Below are positions 59,490 through 64,000 of a DNA stretch of 64,000 nucleotides, piece after piece. The position numbers were made by a program, and so were the translations under genes. The stretch's first letter is position 1; every line of letters begins with the position of its first letter. The notes beneath the pieces are model-generated. The model was given only the letters and a program-made list of their open reading frames with translations, was not told the DNA's origin and ran no database searches. This DNA comes from Malachius bipustulatus (lineage: Eukaryota > Arthropoda > Insecta > Coleoptera > Melyridae). The DNA is taken from NCBI GenBank assembly GCA_910589415.1, contig OU342634.1, positions 19,093,144 through 19,157,143 of the forward strand, given 5' to 3'.

Positions 59490-61699
59490 TTTCGTTTCCC
59501 TGGGGTTGAATCAGACTACAGTTGATTTATATTTAAAAAAATGGGGAGCCTTCTTCAGGCAGAAGCCCGAAGAGACCCACATAGTAACTTGTTAAAGGAT
59601 GTGTTGAACTTTCCAAGTTGCCGCTCAGAGCAGATTGTGGAGGGGATGAACACGGTTGCCAGGGATATAACAGGATAACATGGGGTGGTAACAATTTCTA
59701 CAACGCACCGGGTTGGTGAAGGCTATTTATAAAACAAATGTTACAACTATAACTTCTACATCTTTCAGGCTTACGAACAGCTAATTAAAAGTAGGTAGAC
59801 TGGGAAGCTAGATCCCCCTGACTGGGAAAAATTTTATTATAAATTTTTTCGCTTAAATATTACAAATACCTACCTAACTAATAATTAATGAATTTTGATG
59901 AGCGAGTCTTCCTTCACTCTTTATCTTAAAATGTTTATTGAAATTATGTACATCAGGAAGAGGATATTTTTGCTCGAAGTTTTATTTAAACTGTTTGTAT
60001 TTGAATTTGTATTTTTATTTCAGGATAAAACAAGAAATGCGCATGACAATAATTAAAATACACAAGAGCAGTTCAAACGAATTAAGCTTCCACGATTTTA
60101 CCGAATAATCTACCGAATCCCGGCTGATCAGAAAGAAAATATAACTGTTTATCGGATCTTAAATAGCAAAAATAGTTTCATAATATTGAGATTTACCTAC
60201 AAATTGAACGAAAAAGTTTCCGTCTATTGTAAAAAGTTTTTTTTTCTAATAAACTTATAAGGGCTATGTAAAAAAATCAATTCGGCAACGATGCCAAGGA
60301 AGCGTGCGCTCTACTTCTTTCCAACTTCCAAATATTCCGACCTAGATTCAAGCAATGGTAAAAATCTAAGAAAATTATTTACGTCCAGCACGATTTCCAA
60401 TTTTTCTAATCGAGTGTCCTTATTGAGCGAAAGGAATTTGCCACACAATAAATTAACATGAGATTTTTAAAAAGTAACTAGGTATCTACATTGCGATCTC
60501 AGGTCTATAAATGACTAATACGCAAATCGAGAAAAAGTTTGATAATCGAGACCCGCAGTTCAGTTTAGGCAAATCTACTTGGTTATAAGTATCTAGTTGT
60601 TTTTTAAGTTTTAATTTTTAAACAAAAAATTGTTGACTAATGGCTATAAGTTTTAGAGTGAAGATAATTGTTCAAAATAGCCAGCAATTTGTCTAAACAA
60701 CGACTCTGCTCTCAACGCAGGATTTTTTCATCAAACGCAAAAAAGCACAAGAACGCAAAAATAATGAGTTATCCCATTGTCTAATCATGTGACCTTTTAA
60801 TTGGATATTATAATAAACTATACTAATCCGTTGGCGCTGCCACCGTCTAGGTTCAAATCCCAGTCTCGCCTTGATTGTTGTGTTCGTCTGTATATAGGTA
60901 ACTATTTTTATACAGGATGAATATTATAGCCTAAAATATCCAAATATATCAAAAAGGACGTAGAAATGCTTTGTAAAAAAGTGTTTTTTTTTCTATAGGG
61001 GATATCGTTTAAACACTAAAACCACTCTGCACCCCTCACTCCTTGAAAGGGAAGGGAGTGGGGGTAACATTGAAATTCTAAGTAGCTATCCATATTTAAT
61101 TGCAAATTAGTGTTCAGAGACAAAAATAAAAAACGCCTAAGATTTTACTGAAACATTTTTAGCGATTATTCATAGATGGCGCTGTAATCGAGGAAACTTT
61201 ATTTTGTGTTTTCTCTCCTAATATCTCAAAAAGGTTTTCTACAAAAGTGGTTTAGCTTTGAAATTTCAAATAACAACCCCTATTTTTATAATTTATAACA
61301 ATCATCCTGTATAATATAAAAATTATTTTGTGGCTATATGAGCTAGGTTTCGAAGACATAATTACCAGAGTGGAGCGACTGTGTCTTATCTACATAATGG
61401 TTAAGGCCGATGTTCCCTCTTAAAAAAATCTATATTTTAAATAATCTTACTTCTAGGGTACTGGATATGGGCATGGTGGGGTGGGATTATACACTCCAAG
61501 TGACTAGGCCACCATAGGCCCTTTTCGCTATATTCCCACAAGTTGGTATTATAACTCCTACTCAAATCTTTCCGACCTTTTAATATAAAGTCTCTTTAAT
61601 GGGAGGAGATTTCTTCACCTGTAGTGCCTCTGACATAACGATATTGCGAGTCTGAGGTTACTGTATACCTCTGATGCGTGGTAAAAGTCTCCTCGGCTG
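59490..61699. other. 5' flank of the receptor gene, no further gene seen
   Basis: The receptor 5' UTR and promoter must start here on the minus strand, but no TATA box or initiator can be singled out. The window holds no further exon-like frame. A B-box-like GGTTCAAATCCC at about 60851 has no matching A box. Confidence 0.4.
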
Positions 61700-62100
61700 T
61701 TCCAAATTTGTGGCAGACGGGTTCCCTCCCTACCTCAATTAAGTTGTAAGTGACTATTACTCAGACTGTTGTGACCGACACTTCAGCATGCACCGGTGTG
61801 CCTGGTGTATATCTGAACCGGCTAGGAATAATCTGGCCTGTCTGCAGACTTGTGTTGCCTCCCAATACTCCTATAGAACTTTTGGGTCTATTTTTTAATA
61901 GTATCGGTTAGCAGGGCTTTTGTCAGATCAAATAGGGACTCTGGTTCACAAATGTATTCCCAGGTCATGAGCTTGGCATAATGATCTACCAGCTCGTTAC
62001 TCGTTATTCCTGAATGTATCGGAGCCTTCAGTAAGGTTATCTGGTCAGCCAGCCTCCCCAGCGCCTCGGCACACAGTCCAGATCATCGGGGACTAATCCC
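61700..62100 (-). pseudogene. RNase H and C-terminal relic of a non-LTR retrotransposon
   Basis: On the minus strand one frame shows P-I-H-S-G-I-T-S-N-E-L-V-D-H-Y-A-K (about 61960-62020), the H-x-G-I-x-x-N-E-x-A-D-x-x-A-K block of LINE RNase H domains. Further on, another frame shows T-Q-V-C-R-Q-A-R-L-F-L, the motif following RNase H in I/R1/Jockey-type elements. Several stops and frameshifts separate them. This clade (with RNase H) differs from the two other LINE ends in the window. Confidence 0.6.
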
Positions 62101-64000
62101 GTATAACTACAGCGCTTTTGTTTGTGACAGTCTGAAAACGACTGTGGTTGAACGTAACATGAACAGTCCTTTGGCAAGTTTTTCTTGATCTTGACAAGAA
62201 GAGAAAAGACAAAGTTTTACTAAATGAAACTTTTACATTTTTACTTGATGATAATCCATAAGATCCATTAAAAATAATTATTAATGAGATATACTCACTT
62301 AATTCTCAGAATATTTGTTAACCTGGCCATTCTACGGTTTAGCAGTCGGCACGGTAAACCGCGAAGCCACCGTCGACTCTACCAGAGTCAATATGAGGGA
62401 CTATATGTCATATCTACACATTTAAGACCGATGCTCTCCCTCTTTTGTAAAAAAGTTGTATTTTGATTAATTTATTACCTGATCTAATCTTTAAACTGAG
62501 CAATTCATCCTGTATTGAACGACGACAGCCTTGCAATTTTATTATCAATGACGTCATGGCCACTTAGTTGATATGACCGATATTGCTCAAAATCTTCAAA
62601 GAATCTGCAATAGTGACAATTAATTAATATTTTAGAAATATTTATGAAAATGCCTTCTCTCCCTTGACACTTGTTATTATTAGCGTAATCTTCATGGTAG
62701 CCCCTTTTTCGGGGGCTATACTTGCTGTATTCCCCCTCCCTCCTATCAGTACTCTGAAAACCCGGGCACGGTCGTACTTTCCTAGTATCTGTTCTTCTAA
62801 AATGTAGGTAGGTAGTAGGTACCTATGTACTTCTTATTTGCGAAATTTTCGAAACTCTTTAGAAACCAGTTTGATATGTTGCCACTGTGGTTTTTTCTTT
62901 GACTCTCGCAAAAATATTTATCGGAGGTTTTTTAACTAAGCAATAAACTTCCATTTGTTGAGTAACTTATTTATAATTATTATATTTACGCTTCCTAGGA
63001 CAAAGTAATTAATAGAAAACATTTCCCTTGATCCATTCCTCAGCAGGCTATAAAATAAACCCCCAACCCGTTATTAAATTGGGCAACATTTTAGATATGA
63101 AACTTATTTAATTTTTCTCGTTTCCGTTAAAACAGGGCTAACATCGCCTCGCCAACACCCAGTGAAATCTCTATTCTCTGTTAGGAGCTTTGAAAATATT
63201 CCAGCGAGGGTCTCTGTCTCTTTGCAGTATTTTATTTGCTTGGAGGTGAAATAGATTTGCTTTCATGCATCAGCAGTCAAACGATCTCATGTACCTACCT
63301 ACAAAGGGTGAGAGCATCCTGCACTGTTACATGTCCAGCTAATGCATCCTGTTCCTGTAGCAAACGAATGAAGAACTGCTGAATCGGGACACAAGGAGAC
63401 ATATGGAAGTTCCCATTCGAATGGGTTACCTATAGAACTATCGCAGACAGGTGATAAAGTGGGATGCATGTTTTTTATAAAGCTATTATATCAGTAGAAT
63501 TTCATTTTGAGAGATAATTTTATTCGTGAAAAAAAATGGACTACTATTCCTTTATCTCCGAAAGTATGGAACGATCGAGACCCAATAGAAACCTCGTCCC
63601 CGAAAGATCAAATTAGAGAGAGCATATGTTTTTGAGATCGCTTTTTCCAGCGAGAAATCAGGTTTTTGTTCTTCGAAAGTGCCACCAAGTGGTCCAATAA
63701 TTATAACATATAATGCCCTCTTTCATTTTCCACCCCTATAATAAAACGAATGGAAACTATATCTCTATAACACATTTGCAATTTCAAAACAAAATCCTCA
63801 AACCGATATTAACTTGAAGGTAAGATTAGTTGCAAAGAGCTCAGAAAAAAATTATAAAATATTGAGGAGCAAGACTTATATGGACCGTTAAGTAGTAAAA
63901 CATTTTTTTTGGTAATATACTCAATAAAAAAAAAAAATCATAATTTTACATTATCCTAAAAATGGGGGACTTTTTGCTCTCATTATACCAAAACTATTAA
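62101..64000. other. Distal 5' flank, no supported gene
   Basis: 62355-62470 repeats the text of 61350-61435 (words ACCAGAGT, TATCTACA, GGCCGATG/GACCGATG, CTCCCTCTT), possibly two pieces of one LINE. A small hairpin AGCCCCTTTTTCGGGGGCT lies at about 62700-62718. Otherwise AT-rich, without exon-like frames. Confidence 0.4.

Noticed and set aside
60840..60880. tRNA-like B box GGTTCAAATCCC
   Set aside because: No A box at the right distance and no cloverleaf could be folded.

Overview
This is eukaryotic DNA, almost certainly from an insect. It is AT-rich and intron-split, with typical GT-AG introns of 51 bp to 12 kb, insect-type proteins and very many short inverted-repeat transposons. I cannot fix the order; a beetle is a guess from overall character. 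There is no operon, CRISPR array or prokaryotic signal.

Three host genes can be assembled exon by exon, with splice phases that close perfectly. (1) 6096-8627, plus strand: an oligosaccharyltransferase OST3/OST6 subunit (MAGT1/TUSC3 type), 6 exons, 327 aa. (2) 13140-16771, minus strand: the histone H4K20 methyltransferase Suv4-20 (KMT5B/C type), 5 coding exons, 721 aa. (3) 37449-59489, minus strand: a Cys-loop GABA receptor alpha-like subunit of the insect CG8916/GRD group, 11 coding exons, 546 aa, with a 12.3 kb first intron. The three have unrelated jobs (ER N-glycosylation, chromatin, neuronal signalling) and simply sit side by side.

The rest is mostly mobile DNA. 1-1142 is the 3' end of a non-LTR retrotransposon. 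1178-5845 holds MITEs and a 2 kb TIR element with a broken transposase-like start. 17-28 kb holds two nearly identical MITEs with exact 3-bp target duplications, two LTR-like segments (one followed by a TGGCGCCC primer site) and large TA-flanked palindromes. 28.6-37.5 kb holds a LINE relic, a 1.2 kb foldback and a tandem/segmental duplication block that has copied the last codons of the receptor gene. The receptor introns hold a mariner transposase fossil, a LINE nested in a foldback, a Cys-rich transposon-protein relic and at least five long palindromes. 61.7-62.1 kb holds an RNase H relic of a non-LTR element.

The observations I would follow up are: an in-frame, stop-free 135-nt intron in the SET region of Suv4-20; the acidic S-D-R motif at the mouth of the receptor pore; palindromes that share an inner core but have different outer arms; a foldback that still carries a transposase-like helix-turn-helix start; and the concentration of long hairpins in a transcribed neuronal-gene intron. 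All calls are from reading the sequence; no search was run.
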